Shown here: piece by piece, positions 14,588 through 14,630 of the stretch
Layout: the number at the start of each line of letters is the position of its first letter
Numbering within the stretch: position 1 is the first letter of the stretch
NCBI GenBank assembly: GCA_002780675.1
Contig: PEUR01000210.1
Coordinates: 1-14,630 of the forward strand
Length of the DNA: 14,630 nucleotides
Source: Gallionellales bacterium CG03_land_8_20_14_0_80_55_15
GTDB lineage: Bacteria > Pseudomonadota > Gammaproteobacteria > Burkholderiales > Gallionellaceae
Direction: 5' to 3'
The notes under the pieces: generated by a model
What the model was told of the DNA's origin: nothing
What the model saw: only the letters and a program-made list of their open reading frames with translations
Databases searched by the model: none
Position numbers and translations under genes: made by a program

Positions 14588-14630
14588 TTTTGTTCTACTG
14601 TTATGCTTCCAGAAGGCAGGCTACTGGAGC
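14544..14630 (+). CDS. possible start of a divergent gene, cut by the window edge
   Basis: ATG 14544 opens a frame with no stop to the window end (29 codons). AAGGA at 14533-14537 is a good ribosome site six bases before it. The residues begin MARSIRNLKNRGLPPFVLLL and continue CFQKAGYWS, a basic start followed by a short hydrophobic stretch. I recognise no family. Twenty-nine open codons can occur by chance, and part of the frame overlaps the imperfect direct repeat, so this is tentative. Confidence 0.25.
   Translation, partial: MARSIRNLKNRGLPPFVLLLCFQKAGYWS

Overview
This window reads as a stretch of ordinary, vertically inherited housekeeping chromosome from a betaproteobacterium, most likely of the Nitrosomonadales / Gallionellaceae kind. 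The reasons are the gene order (SPOR protein, cvpA, purF, metZ), the pairing of ilvE with a tiny zf-CHCC protein and waaF, the E. coli-type PurF, and the moderately high GC content with dense, tightly packed operons. The assignment to order is inference from gene content, not from any database comparison. I see no rRNA, tRNA, CRISPR array, complete insertion sequence or phage gene.

Layout on the + strand: positions 1-4439 form a run of five co-directional genes. They are a membrane-anchored SPOR-domain protein, cvpA (start overlapping the preceding stop), purF, metZ after a 92-base gap with a stem-loop, and a stand-alone CinA C-terminal amidase (pncC) whose start overlaps the metZ stop. A 299-base gap with GC-rich hairpins, a 12-bp inverted repeat and a promoter/operator-like region precedes recA and recX (4739-6334). 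A 289-base gap follows, holding what looks like a 143-bp non-autonomous mobile element (MITE) with an 8-bp target duplication. Next come a glycerate 2-kinase (6624-7955) and alaS (8084-10705).

On the - strand, converging on alaS, is a four-gene cluster transcribed from about 14450 down to 10762: ilvE, a 66-aa zinc-finger protein, waaF (heptosyltransferase II) and a phosphomannomutase/phosphoglucomutase. A plausible sigma-70 promoter lies just upstream of ilvE. The right end of the window holds repeats and perhaps the first codons of a divergent + strand gene.

Functionally the window mixes purine synthesis (purF, cvpA), methionine synthesis (metZ), pyridine nucleotide salvage (pncC), DNA recombination and its control (recA, recX), glycerate phosphorylation, alanyl-tRNA synthesis, branched-chain amino acid synthesis (ilvE) and lipopolysaccharide core assembly (waaF, pmm).

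The least ordinary items are not gene families. They are a 15-bp in-frame minisatellite coding for NQSSG repeats inside waaF, the MITE with a clean 8-bp target duplication between recX and the glycerate kinase, and a GAAC-N4-GTTC dyad in front of recA where a beta/gammaproteobacterial LexA box (CTGT-N8-ACAG) would be expected. I found no convincing evidence of a wholly new multi-gene system.
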